Shown: one piece after another, positions 32,001 through 41,523 of the stretch | Numbering within the stretch: the stretch's first letter is position 1 | Layout of the letters: each line of letters begins with the position of its first letter | NCBI GenBank assembly: GCA_019054805.1 | Contig: JAHQIY010000009.1 | Coordinates: forward strand, 2,356,001 to 2,420,000 | DNA length: 64,000 nt | Direction: 5' to 3' | DNA from: Brachionus manjavacas | Taxonomy: Eukaryota > Rotifera > Eurotatoria > Ploima > Brachionidae | The notes under the pieces: generated by a model | Seen by the model: the letters and a program-made list of their open reading frames with translations, nothing else | The model's database searches: none | Told to the model about the DNA's origin: nothing | Program-made: the position numbers and the translations under genes

Positions 32001-35000
32001 TATTGATTCAACTGCGCTTTCAGCCTTCAATTGTATAATCGATAAGTCTATAGTCGATAGTATTGTAAATTCTACTAATTCCGAGGCTGAAAGATCAAAT
32101 GACAGCTTTCGTTTAAGTTTTGAAATTTTATATTTATTCATTCCAAAAGTTCTACCCATTCTGCACCCCAAACACCTAAAAGTGTACGTAAAAAAGCCCA
32201 AAGTTTAGATGATCAAGAAAACAGTTCTCCAAAGCGTGTTAAGTGTCAAATTCCCCTTTGCAACAATAATAAAACTAATTTGATCTGTACAAACTGTAAA
32301 AAATCAGTATGCGGACAATGTACAACGGAACGTGTGATTATTTGTAAAAATTGTGAGAAATAATTTTTATAGGAATCTTTTTATTTTTATTATATGATTT
32401 AAAATTGATATATGATTAATTTAATATTTTTTTTTTTCGAATAAAGCCTTAAAACATCTTTAATTTTAAAAAGAGTCATTTGACCCCGTTTGGTGCTTCT
32501 AGTATTTTATTTTTTGGTGCTTCTAGTGTTAACTGCAAATTTGTTAAACAATTTTTTTTTAATGAATTTATGCAAGTTGTTCTCAAAATATTTCTGACAC
32601 ACTTTTGCAGTATTGGGTTTTGCCCCATTCAAAGGAAATACAATTGACTATCAATATTATAAGAAAGATATTACCATTTGCAAAAAAACAAAGACGGAAG
32701 TCATTTGGTCGTGATTGATGGATTTTTCAAATAGATGGGGCAAAACCCCATACTGCAAAAGTGTGTTAGATTGTGACAAGAACATGCATAAATTTTTTGA
32801 ATAAAACAATTATTTCCCAAATTTTCCTGGTCTCAATCCTTGCGATAATTATTGGAATGCAGTAGTAACAAGGATGAATTACTCAAAATACACCGATTTT
32901 GATACTTTTAAAAACTAAATAAAAAAAGCAATGGATAAAGTTCCAATAAAAGTAGAACAAGGTGATGGAACTTACTGTTTTTCACTTTTAGAATAAAAAT
33001 TTTAAACAATAATGCTATAATTTAATTCTAAATAATTATTTAGCTTTATTAATTATTAAATTTAGCCTTATCGAGCCTTAGTCTAAAAGTAAATTTTAAA
33101 GCTGCTTTTTTTTAGCTTTTTTAAAAATGTCAGTACACAGGATCACGAATACAGGTCCAAATTACTAAATATAGTTTGATATAATTAACAATTGACTTGA
33201 GGTTCCCAAATACAAGAAGGTCCATACTCTATTATTTATTTGACCTGAGCAAGTGCAGCCACTTTCGAATACCTAGAACCAGGCTTGTTTTTAAGTCACA
33301 AATCTTAGGTCAAGTCAATAACTTAAAATTTTTTTTTAATGAAATAAATTTCTAAATAAACCATAATCTTAAAATTGTGATGGTCAGAGTTATCTGCATT
33401 TTTTCATAAGGCTCAGCCTTCAGACAAAAGTTGATACATTTATTAAAGAAATAGAATTTAATTTTGTAACATTTTATGATTTTTGTGTTTGTTATTTATA
33501 AAAAAAAATAATTTAAGTCAACTCATAACTTTGACCTAAATTTTAGTGACTTAGACTTAAAACTGTGACTTATAAACAAGTCTGCCTAGAATTAACCTAA
33601 AATTTCAAATCCATATTTTTTCATAACCAATGCGTCTTTAGCACGCATTGATGTTTCACACATTGCTCTGAAATTCATGATTCCCACTCTTCGTCTATAT
33701 TTCGCGGTAAATATACCACTTTTCTACTTGCTACCTTCCCGTAAGTTTTAAAGCGTCATCAGTGGAATCTCTTTGGCCATTCAGTAGTTTCCACTACTCC
33801 TTTGAGTTTCTTTCTGCTTTTTTGATTTCTTTGTAAATAGTTTTTATATCTTAGGTGGTCCGGTAATTAGCTCTACGCGCTTGCAGAAGAGCTGTAAGTT
33901 CCTACAACCGAATTTGAAATCTTTTATCATTTTTCTAGTTTCTACTTGTGGTGGATGACCACGAGTCAGTCAGTTTTTATTAAATCAAAATAAAGAAAAA
34001 GTTTTGAAAGCTGCCCGATATACGGAATACAGCTTAAATAAATATTTGAATATGTTGAATTGTTAAATCTTTTAACATAAAATCAAGTTTATCTTTAAAA
34101 TTTAAAATTTCTTACCATAAATAAAAATAAATTTTGACTTGAAATCTTTGCACATTGTTTCATTGTTTTTGACTTAAATAAAGCATAAACAATATTTAAA
34201 TTAAATTAAATTAAATTAAATTGAAAAATTTACTTAAAATATTGATTGCGAGTATATTTTTTTCTTCCTTGTTATACACACTTATTGAATAAGGACCAAT
34301 ATCTTTATATTTTTTTCCAAACGATATTTCAGTAATGCTTGATTCATTTTGTCTTATGATGGAGAGAATACTTTGGTCTTGAGATATTTGCAGATCAATA
34401 TCCGAATAAACAACTTTTTTAGTTTCACCATCGCCAAAGTCAATAGTAAAATTAAAAATTTCCCTAAATGGAATCCCAACGAATCTTAAGTTCAAATCAA
34501 CACTTTGGCCTAAGATTATTTCACTCGCTGAGCTAGTTAAAACACTTAACTCATCTAAATTATAAAATTAAAAGAGAAAAATTTTAATATTCAAATTTAC
34601 ATGTAATCTCATAAAGACTCGTTAGACCAAAATAACCACCGCAGATTTCTTTCGAATTTCCTGGGCATTTGATGTCACATAATGTAGTTTCTACTTGCAA
34701 GCCAAAATTATTTTCATTTTCACAAAAACATTCAAAACTAGACAAAAATTAGTCAAAATTTTATAAAGGCTTTATTGAAATACCCATTGGAAATGGCCAA
34801 AAATTTTACATTCTTTTTTATGCAATATTTTAAGCATAAGATTGCAGTATTTCGTCCCAAATAGTTGGAAGTGAGGACACTCTCTGTGTAAAAGCAACCT
34901 TTGAATGATGCTCTTGGAGTTGACAATTCTGAACCACCTTTAAAATGACGCCAAAATTTTCAAATCGAAAAAATATTTATTTATTTAGTTATTTAAGAAT

Positions 35001-38000
35001 AATTGTTTTTTGTTCTCTTGGAGAATCGAATGAAAGAAATAAATAAAAAACAATTTCATCTAATTCCTATTTTCCAGATCATTCCGTAAATTTCGCAATG
35101 CGATTTTAACACTAGAGTGTCTTACTTATTTTTTTAAGACTAGCCTTGTTTAGGATTCATAAATTCATCATATTTTTAATAAAACTCATAAGAAATTGCC
35201 CTTATATAATATTAATTATTTATCTTAAGTAAACACAAGATCCATTTTTTTAAAAAAAAATTTCAAAGCGCAATCAAATTCTTAATTCGAAAAATCAAAA
35301 TAATCAAATATTAAACATTCATTTTTTAGTTTTAAACTCAAAATAAAATCTAAAAATTTTCTAAAGCTATAATATATAAAAAGGCAATGTCAAATTAAAG
35401 TACAAAAATTACAGTACTTTCTAATTGTTCAACAATGGTTCTGCAAACAATACAATATTGTTTAGATTTGTACAAGCCAATTCTTAGCTCTGCAAAAACT
35501 CTGCAATTTTCTGTAAAATGCACACCATAAAAAATTGCATTAAAATATTTAATAAATTTCAAATTTTACTAAAATTTGACATTGTCAATAGAAACAAAAT
35601 TTTTTTTACCCTTCAATTTATAAACCATTTCAAAGGAACTACATCCACAGTTCTCATCATTCGCATATCTACATGCACATTCGCATTTATTATCATTGAG
35701 GCGATCATAGAGCCCGTATTTATTCGTGCAAAAATGTCCGCTCAAATTAAAATATCTGCAATTTCATATTTTTTAAAAAGTGACAAAAATACCTCTGACT
35801 TATAATTGCATAAGTAAAGTTTCTTTTCTTACATTCTTCGCAACTATCAATTTTAGTTTTAGCATTTTCTAATTTTATTTTATCTGGATCAGGATATATA
35901 TTCCATTGATTAAAAAAACACCCAATAAACTGAAAATAATTTTGATTCTCATAAATTGCTAAATATTCTAATAAAAAATTAATTTTAAAAGTAGTGGATA
36001 AATTATACAAATAGATGAATGGTCAGTCCAATTCAAACTAGTGAAATTTTTTTTAACTTGAAAGAGAAAAATGATTGAGTTTAAATGAGAAATTAAAAAA
36101 ATACCAAAAATCAAAGGATTCAAGTTTATTTTTTTGTCTTTAATACGAACATTAATCGTAAATAAGCCGCTGACATTGTATATTTTTTTGAAAGAATGAA
36201 CCCCATTATCCATATTAAAGATTTGAGTTTCACCATCATTGAAATCCATTTCTATTTCCAAAGGGTCATCGAAAAATTTAACATTAAGTTCACATTCAAA
36301 TAATTCATCAATAATGATAAGCGATGGACATTTTATTGAAATTTGTTTTTCTTAATTTTTTCAAAATTTTCCAACATTTTATAATGATAAAAAAAAATAA
36401 AAAAAAGATTACTTTCAAAAAAATAAACATCCATGGTTTCATGTTCCAATTCACCATTGTCAAATTTCGAACCATTACTTGCATTTTTCAAATTATTGAT
36501 ATCAATACTTTCTATTATATCATCTGCAGAAAGGCATTCATAAAAATCACTTTGTGGACAAATTATTTATTAAGCATTATAATCAAACTGAAATTAGTAC
36601 TTTTTTACTAAAGAAGAAAATGAAAAATTTTTATTTTCGGCACATTTTTTTGCAGCCAAAATATTTGAATTCCATTTATTGTTTGTGGTGAATTGTTTTT
36701 TAGCACGAAAAGAATTTTTACCAATATAATTTAAATGGAGCTCATAGCTTGCTGATCGATCTTGAAGGTTTTAAATTAATTCATTTACAAAAAAATTCAC
36801 ACTTGCTAAAACTTTTGAGACTATATAATCTGTAACTAGGAAAACAGCCACAAAATGATGGTATTTCTCCGTTACATTGACATTCACAAAATGCTTGATC
36901 TCTCACTATAGTTGCATTACGATTTTCACATATACATCTGCTCCATTCATTGTTTCTGAAAAGCAATATAAAATTTAAAGGCTGACTTATTTCTTAATTT
37001 TAAAGGCTGACAATGTGTGGTTATGCATTATGGTCATAAAAACAAAGAATTCACTTATTTTATAATGGTAAGCAGTTATCAACGTCAAAAACCGAAAGAG
37101 ATCTTGGAGTTATTTTCAATACAAATCTTAAATGGAAAAATCAAGAGATAGAGGCTACAAACAAAGCAAACAAATGTTGCGTCGCATCAGAAATCATTCG
37201 CTCGTTTTGATTGTAAGTTATTTAGATCATTGTATTTAACTTTTGTTCGTCCTCTTTTGGAATTTGCTGTGCCTGTATGGTCTCCAGTTCTTAAGTCGGA
37301 CTGTGAAAATGTTGAAAGGATTCAACGCAGAGCTACGAAATTTGTTTCTTCAATTAGAAACAAATCGTATGAAAGCAGATTGAAGGCTTTAAACATTCCA
37401 AATCTGGTGGAAAGAAGAAAAAGAGGTGATCTAATTCAATTATACAAGTTCATAATAATAATTGACTCTATTCTATCCTAGTGGATAATGAGGAGGCGCT
37501 CATCTCCTTTTCAAGTACCTTTTTGAGCAACGGCTTCGACCTGACACAGAGGCTACTGCATCGAGTTGATCATCTACACCACAATTATTACCCAGTCGAA
37601 ACTGGTCCCCCTATTTTTATGATGAAAGAGGTTTAAACATTCGCCCCGTATTGCAGAGATATTTTAAAGATTTTTTCACCCTCAGTGGGTTTTGAATCCT
37701 CGATCCTCTGCTTGCATGACTAACATGCAAACCATTCGGCTATACGGGCTCTATATAAGTTCATGCATGGAATGGAATTGGTTGAAAAAAGCAACAATTT
37801 TAATGTCACCAAAATCCAAGGAAGAGGTCACTGCTTCAAATATCACAAAGAAATTTTGAGGCTCCAACATAGAGATAACTTTTTTTTCAACAGAACCGCT
37901 AACATATAGAACTCACTGCCAAATCATTTAGCTGAAGCCCCCAATGTTAACAGCTTTAAAGCAGGCATTGATTGCTGGATAAGCAGCCATCAATCACATC

Positions 38001-38330
38001 AGCTGTCTTAGTACACTCGCTGGCTAGCCAGCAACAGTCAAAACTACTACTAATACTACTACTACATAATCATTATGTAATACAGCGTATTTATATATTA
38101 TATTCCTATTCAAAAAAATTCCCATAGAAAAAACAAAAATTATATGTACATTTTGATAGCTCCGGCAAAACTAAAATCTTTGTTTTTACATTTTTCAAAA
38201 CAATCGCTGAGATTGAAATGAGATGATGATGCTTCTTCAAATTGAGGAAACTTTAGGAAATGGTCATTAAAGCATCCTATGTAATATGCATCTTCATACA
38301 ACACCATTCTAGAATTATCTTAAATCGAAC
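25270..38330 (-). CDS. Large WSC/PKD/EGF transmembrane receptor-like gene (multi-exon)
   Basis: Many minus-strand exons fit one gene ending at 25270. Order from the 5' side: WSC N-half (38310-38145), WSC C-half (36965-36780), WSC-like pieces (36700-36400), PKD (36375-36090), WSC (36010-35625), WSC (34970-34600), PKD (34570-34211), WSC N-halves (31255-31080 and 30140-29990), WSC C-half (28140-28010), PKD (27914-27639), WSC (27600-27292), degenerate WSC-type exons (27240-26190), then the EGF/membrane exon. WSC domains bind carbohydrate in wall sensors and polycystin-1; PKD folds are Ig-like. A cell-surface binding or adhesion role is inference. The first exon was not found, and two adjoining genes cannot be excluded. 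Confidence 0.55.
26190..27240 (-). CDS. Divergent WSC-type exons of the receptor-like gene
   Basis: Four short exons are visible: about 27240-27105 (NLKCLEACRDKSFYRSHF), 26960-26518 (CDYRELGGEGGSDYYLKSVF, then SGCVHFDPAFKEIFIDF and FKCAIFCKLMNSS ... KCFCLKNFYS), 26470-26340 (CNFTFLHQV ... LQCINFCFKINF) and 26270-26190 (ICYCGNDYKNE). The Cys spacing follows WSC domains (C..C...YC.C), but the sequences are diverged. Introns are short, 80-130 bp. Confidence 0.55.
27292..27600 (-). CDS. WSC domain exon
   Basis: A clear WSC module: GCYYDTIPLEINDLV, then MCQIVCSNFGYNFSATYNQY, QCSCGNSFGSYNKANNC and CPGNISEFCGGKVYYPFSVY. All expected Cys positions and the CGG before a Tyr-rich end are present. It is joined by short introns to the PKD exon upstream (27639-27914). 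Confidence 0.75.
   Translation of the reverse strand, partial: LEIDHENDYQGCYYDTIPLEINDLVFVNKNKMTNEMCQIVCSNFGYNFSATYNQYQCSCGNSFGSYNKANNCDLKCPGNISEFCGGKVYYPFSVYISDPGKL
27639..28140 (-). CDS. PKD domain exon and WSC C-terminal exon
   Basis: 28140-28010 encodes the second half of a WSC domain (TLCTCSNSLDKNNQDD, CDIKCNGNHNQTCGGYFRNS). 27914-27639 encodes a PKD-type fold: CPKTCEKYLEISCLINV, then LLVDFGDSDVRQYS (the DFGD signature) and FNRTGKFRIFSAF. Alternation of WSC and PKD is seen again at 34-36 kb, so this looks like a repeated module. Confidence 0.65.
28400..29300 (+). pseudogene. Retroelement ORF1-like fragment with CCHC knuckles
   Basis: It lies inside an intron of the minus-strand receptor gene, on the opposite strand. 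The open part, 28779-29012, reads RVKVSFPKESDQLIKNLNG, then two zinc knuckles: CFLCNGEGHNIARC and, with the first Cys intact, CNLKGHLTHRC. Upstream and downstream frames are broken. Such paired knuckles follow an RRM-like region in ORF1 of Jockey/CR1-type LINEs. Confidence 0.55.
29990..30140 (-). CDS. WSC N-terminal half exon
   Basis: Minus-strand reading IYSGCFMISPNFKDGREFGF followed by NCIIYCNENKYSYAATKM, the first half of a WSC domain. It is isolated by long AT-rich intron sequence on both sides; no matching second half was found next to it. Confidence 0.5.
31080..31255 (-). CDS. WSC N-terminal half exon
   Basis: Minus-strand reading NGDYIGCFWNFGYVQINYHL, then CAIQCISNGFIFSATKNR: the opening GCF and the CAIQC spacing of a WSC domain. 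It lies just 3' of a piggyBac element sitting in the preceding intron. Confidence 0.5.
31326..32531 (+). mobile_element. Internally deleted piggyBac element
   Basis: Ends: TTAACACTAGAAGCGCCAA at the left and, inverted, TTGGTGCTTCTAGTGTTAA at the right, with TTAA at both edges. The right end holds a second inner copy of GGTGCTTCTAGT at about 32491-32502. Inside are the acidic N-terminus of a transposase (31590-31815, with a TGA), a middle frame 31858-32208, and an intact-looking Cys-rich tail (CQIPLCNNNK, CTNCKKSVCGQC, CKNC) near 32245-32362. The DDE domain is almost wholly missing. Confidence 0.75.
32535..32835. repeat. Foldback element with about 85-bp inverted arms
   Basis: The inner parts of the arms are nearly identical: ACACACTTTTGCAGTATTGG at 32597 onward and its inverse ending at 32766, each continuing to TTTTGCCCCAT. 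The similarity extends outward with some mismatches to about 32540 and 32830 (AATTTATGCA.GTT). Roughly 120 bp separates the arms. It encodes nothing. Confidence 0.65.
32800..32996 (+). pseudogene. Tc1/mariner-type transposase C-terminal fragment
   Basis: The frame reads LNPCDNYWNAVVTRMNYSKY, then TDFDTFKN, a stop, and IKKAMDKVPIK. The L-N-P-x-D-x-x-x-W-N pattern is the third catalytic block and tail of mariner/IS630-like transposases. It adjoins the foldback element and may be a remnant of the element that mobilised it. Confidence 0.5.
33280..33584. repeat. AAGTC-family hAT-type MITE
   Basis: A 305-bp non-coding element. The left end reads CAGGCTTGTTTTTAAGTCAC and the right end, inverted, reads CAGACTTGTTTATAAGTCAC. 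Flanks CCTAGAAC (33272-33279) and CCTAGAAT (33585-33592) form an 8-bp target duplication with one mismatch. CAG ends and an 8-bp duplication indicate the hAT superfamily. Related ends occur at 1743 and 63639. Confidence 0.65.
33600..33960 (-). pseudogene. Possible LINE fragment between endonuclease and RT
   Basis: A broken minus-strand frame reads ELTALLQARRANYRTT, then IKTIYKEIKKAERNSKE, a stop, and WKLLNGQRDSTDDALK. Basic residues followed by W and a hydrophilic loop resemble the linker before the reverse transcriptase in non-LTR elements. No catalytic motif is present, so this is tentative. Confidence 0.35.
34211..34570 (-). CDS. PKD domain exon of the receptor-like gene
   Basis: Reads VLTSSASEIILGQSVDLNLR, then FTIDFGDGETKKVV with the DFGDGE signature, and FGKKYKDIGPYSISVYN with the Y-x-x-x-G-x-Y strand of PKD folds. 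The exon's 3' side runs into an ATTAA tandem (34196-34222). Confidence 0.7.
34600..34970 (-). CDS. WSC domain in two exons
   Basis: 34970-34790 encodes the first half (FKGCFYTESVLTSNYLG, CLKYCIKKNVKFLAIS) and 34750-34600 the second half (CFCENENNFGLQ, CDIKCPGNSKEICGGYFGLT). A short intron of about 50 bp lies between the halves. The same mid-domain intron position recurs in other WSC units here, supporting exon duplication. Confidence 0.7.
35620..36010 (-). CDS. WSC domain in two exons
   Basis: 36010-35790 gives YLAIYENQNYFQFIGCFFNQ and CEECKKRNFTYAIISQ; 35760-35625 gives CECACRYANDENCGCSSFEM. The second half is diverged (GCS in place of CGG). This is the same split arrangement as the unit at 34.6-35.0 kb. 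Confidence 0.6.
36090..36375 (-). CDS. PKD domain exon of the receptor-like gene
   Basis: Reads CPSLIIIDELFECELNVKFF, then MDFNDGETQIFN and FKKIYNVSGLFTINVRIK: a PKD fold with DFNDGE in place of DFGDGE and the usual Y-x-x-x-G strand. Confidence 0.7.
36400..36700 (-). CDS. Divergent WSC-like exons
   Basis: Two pieces: 36700-36590 (YELHLNYIGKNSF ... AKKCAENKNFSFSS) and 36535-36415 (ECLSADDIIESIDINNLKN). Cys residues are fewer than in a canonical WSC. Exon limits are approximate. Confidence 0.4.
36780..36966 (-). CDS. WSC C-terminal half exon
   Basis: Reads NNEWSRCICENRNATIVR, then FCECQCNGEIPSFCGCFPSY and YRLYSL. It is the second half of the WSC domain whose first half is at 38310-38145; a LINE carrying a SINE occupies the intron between them. 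Confidence 0.6.
37040..38066 (+). pseudogene. 5'-truncated CR1-like LINE, split by a SINE
   Basis: The plus-strand frame reads LYLTFVRPLLEFAVPVWSPV-type sequence (37230 onward), then RIQRRATKFVSSIRNKSYES and RRKRGDLIQLYKF, the C-terminal end of a CR1/Jockey reverse transcriptase. After the SINE it resumes: YKFMHGMELVEKSNNF, FFFNRTANI and NSLPNHLAEAPNVNSFKAG. It ends in an ACT trinucleotide tail (about 38044-38066). It lies antisense in an intron of the receptor gene. Confidence 0.75.
37454..37751 (-). mobile_element. tRNA-derived SINE inserted in the LINE
   Basis: On the minus strand the element starts GAGCCCGTATAGCCGAATGG, with a polymerase III A-box-like TAGCCGAATGG and a B-box-like GAGGATTCAAAAC about 40 bp later. 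It is flanked by TATACAAGTTCAT (37441-37453) and TATATAAGTTCAT (37752-37764), a 13-bp target duplication with one mismatch. The 3' tail is ATT-rich. Part of its 3' end (TATCCACTAGGATAGAATAG) recurs at about 42690. Confidence 0.75.
38130..38330 (-). CDS. WSC N-terminal half exon
   Basis: Reads MVLYEDAYYIGCFNDHFLKF, then SDCFEKCKNKDFSFAGA, the first half of a WSC domain. This is the most 5' exon of the receptor gene that I can support. Confidence 0.6.
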
Positions 38331-38339
38331 AAGTCCAAA

Positions 38340-40137
38340 GCTAAATTTTATTTTGCATTTCTAAAAATTACCAAAGTAGTCTCCATTAATACTTAAGATT
38401 TGAAACTTCAATATAAGAAAAAAATGCAACATTTTTTTTCTTGAATTATTGTGGTAAAAAAGCCTAGAAAAATTGTTCAAAGTTTAATAGTTTTTTTAGT
38501 AAGTATTTGCTTTTAGAAATAATACGTTCGATAAAAAAACCATTTCCTTGACTTGCTAATTATAATTAAGGGGAGAAATTTTTATTTAATAAATATTTGG
38601 TTTAAAAATAACATTATATCGAGTAGAAATAAGACATTTTCAAGCTTTTTTTCCGCAAAGAAAATTAATAATTTAAAACAAATTTCCAAGACAATATTTT
38701 TTTTCAAATTTAAGATGATAAATATTGAATTAAGATGTGTTAATCAGATTTTTTTGTTTAAAAAGAACAACAATGGTTCTTTCAGAATTTTGAAGTTCAA
38801 ATAAAAATTTTTATGTCAACCAAATTTCATGGGGAAAATCTTAAACCAATATTTGCTAAGTCACTGAAATGATTTTGAAAATAATAAAGAGAATACAAAA
38901 AAGCTGAGACCCTCCACATAAATCTGCTTTCCGACACGACATGGCAAGTTTTTTTTTCTATTTTACATTTCTAAAAATAATTGCGTAATTTTATTTCAAA
39001 TTTTTACATGCTTAAGTATTGAGTTTTAATGAAACAACGTAATTTCAAAATTTCAAAAAAGTTAAATAGAAAAAAAACTTGCCACATTGAAAAACTTAGA
39101 ATTAAAATCGAAGAACACAAATTAATTTTTATGGCTAAATATCATTAATACTTCTAATTTATTTAAAAAAAAATTTTAAATTAAAAATTAGATTTTTTCA
39201 ATTACGGTTCAACCAAATCTATGAAAGTTAAAATACTAACAAGGTTAAGTTTTCAAGACTTAATGTGTAATTTTAAAAATTTTATTTTTCTAAATATTTA
39301 TTATAAAATAATTTAATGGTCTAATTTTTTGAACTTCAAATTCAAAAATTTAAATATTTTTGGTACTAAATTGATTAGTAATAGGTAACAAATGGCTTTT
39401 GAAATTGTGAATTAATTCACATTTTAATTTTTCAAAATTTTTTTCTCAAGTAAATCCGATTTTCATTTTTCTACAGAATATTAAGAAGATCTAAAGTTGG
39501 AAAAAACAAAATTTTAGAAGATAAATAAAATCTTGGATATAAAAAAATAAATTTTAATTTCCTTAATGTTCAAAATCTCAAATTTTTTATTATCCGTTCA
39601 TTATCATTTTTCTAAATGAATATTCGGACAACCATTTCTGATAAATCTTTGATCAGAGTTATATTTTCTTCATTGAAATTATTTAATTTTTACATTAAAT
39701 GAATCAAGATTGTAACCCTAAAAAACAAAATGCAATAAACTTTAATAAGACAATTAAAAATAGTGCAGCATTCAATTGAATCTTTACCTGTCACTCGATA
39801 GATTTTTATAAAAATTAAATTAGCGTCAGCCTATAAATTTTAAAATTAGTTGACATCACATCATTTTTACATAAGAAAAACGTTTATATAAATTTTTAAT
39901 TATCATTCCTTTAAAATTTATTAGCTAAAAAGTGATGGCGTTTCAAAAAAATTTATTTATTTAGAAAGTTTTTTTTATAAATAATTTAACTTTAATTTTG
40001 TTCTTATATTTGTTCCTTTGTTAATTATTATCAGATAAGAAATGGATAATGTCTAATAAAAATTTTAAATTTGAAAAAATTACCAAATTATATCACTTTC
40101 TATTTTAAAATCAAAATCAAATAGAAAATTTATTTTT
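38340..40137. other. AT-rich stretch without a recognisable gene
   Basis: Lies between the most upstream WSC exon and the 3' end of the SUMO-like-domain gene. I see only Lys/Asn/Phe-rich chance frames. The missing first exon(s) or promoter of the receptor gene could be here but cannot be identified. Confidence 0.4.
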
Positions 40138-41523
40138 CTACATTATTATGATGTCGTCATCAAACTCATACTTTTGCTTATTTTCATTAATCAATTGCAA
40201 TACTGGTTTTTTCGATTTGACCACATCTATCATAAAGTCGTCCTCGAAGTCCAAATCCCGCGGCGTTTCTGACAACTCAATCTTATCACCTTCCATTTGT
40301 AAACTGAATTTATCAAATTCCAACTCTTTTTTCTCGCAGTATTTTTTCAGTATACTCTCAAAGGGTTCATCAACCGAGACCAAGAATTTAACTCGGCTTT
40401 TTCGGCCTGAATCAGTCTGCAAAATCAGGGTAACCATATTTGAACCATGTTCAAAACACTCTCCTTCTTCAACAATTTTAACTTTCTCTTGATTTATTGT
40501 GGCTGTTTTGCCACAGTCTTAGAAATTAAAGGAATAAAAATTTTGAAAAATAGACCATAACTTTTGAATACCTATTATATCATAAGCTTTTAGATTTATA
40601 CTGGCAGGCGTATCACTAAAATTTATAATTCGATCTTTCAGCATTAAGACTAAATTTTCTACGCCTGTATTCTCAATTTTTGCCAAATTTTCAAAAACAA
40701 CACTAAAAGACTGATTTTTGTTTATATTCCACTTTTTTAATCCATTTTTTGTCGAAACTCTAATGGTAACTGTGTTTAATTCATCGTCATCACTACTGCA
40801 AGCCCCTCGATCTGGATCAGTTAATAGAATTTTGCTATCAGTTTTTATACGAAAAGATTCTAGCTCTCTTTAAAAAAATTAAAATTTAAATTTTTAAAAT
40901 TTTTTATTTTATTTCTACTTGAAATGCTTGTCGAGCAAACTGGTCGATTTTCGCCGTGTATTTTTTGGCGGCGGTGGCGGAACTTCAAGTTCTGATTCAG
41001 ATGAATCCTCTCTTTTTAAATTAATTTTTTTTTTAGATTTAGAATCAGATAAAAAATACTTTTCTATCTTTTTTTTTTTAGTTGACGTGTGAGAAGCATC
41101 TGAATCACTCAATTCAATTTCCATTTTATCTGGTTCATTTTTAGAGGGGTTTTGTTTGTTACTGCATTCCTTTACATCGGTTATCAAATTTTCTAGCAAA
41201 AAAATCAAACCAAAAATTTTAAATTTAGATTAACAATTACTGTCAGCTTCGAAAAATTTATGATTGATATTTTTTCTTTCTTTTTTGGTTTGATTCAGCC
41301 GTCTGGCATACAGTCCTCCTTTAGTTTTTTGCTTAAAATTTTTTTCTGAATCGTCCGAATCCGAGTTGTCTAGATTTGAAACTAAATCAGCTAGATTTCC
41401 TCGGACTGTAGACCTTTGGCATCTACTTTTGTCAGTGTTTACATCCTGTTGATTTCTGTTTTCACAGTCAGATGAATCTGAAGTAGTTGTTTTTGTTGGT
41501 GATGTGGTTCTAAGTCTTTCCAT
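40138..41523 (-). CDS. NFATC2IP: NFATC2IP/Rad60-like protein with two SUMO-like domains
   Basis: Four exons join in phase: 41523-41241, 41192-40919, 40867-40572 and 40517-40138, giving about 410 residues, close to vertebrate NFATC2IP (about 420). The N-terminal half is Ser/Asp-rich and basic (DNSDSDDSEK, PPPPP). Exon 3 encodes the first SUMO-like domain (LNTVTIRVSTKNGLKKW, then LVLMLKDRIINFSDTP). Exon 4 encodes the second (VTLILQTDSGRKSRVKFLVS, DKFSLQMEGDKIELSETP, LDFEDDFMIDVV). Tandem C-terminal SUMO-like domains define the Esc2/Rad60/NIP45 family, nuclear factors acting in the SUMO pathway and genome maintenance. Introns are 49-54 bp with GT/AG ends. Confidence 0.8.

Noticed and set aside
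37670..37751. tRNA gene on the minus strand
   Set aside because: A- and B-box-like signals are present, but the molecule does not close into a cloverleaf I can draw, and it is the head of a 298-bp SINE with a target duplication.
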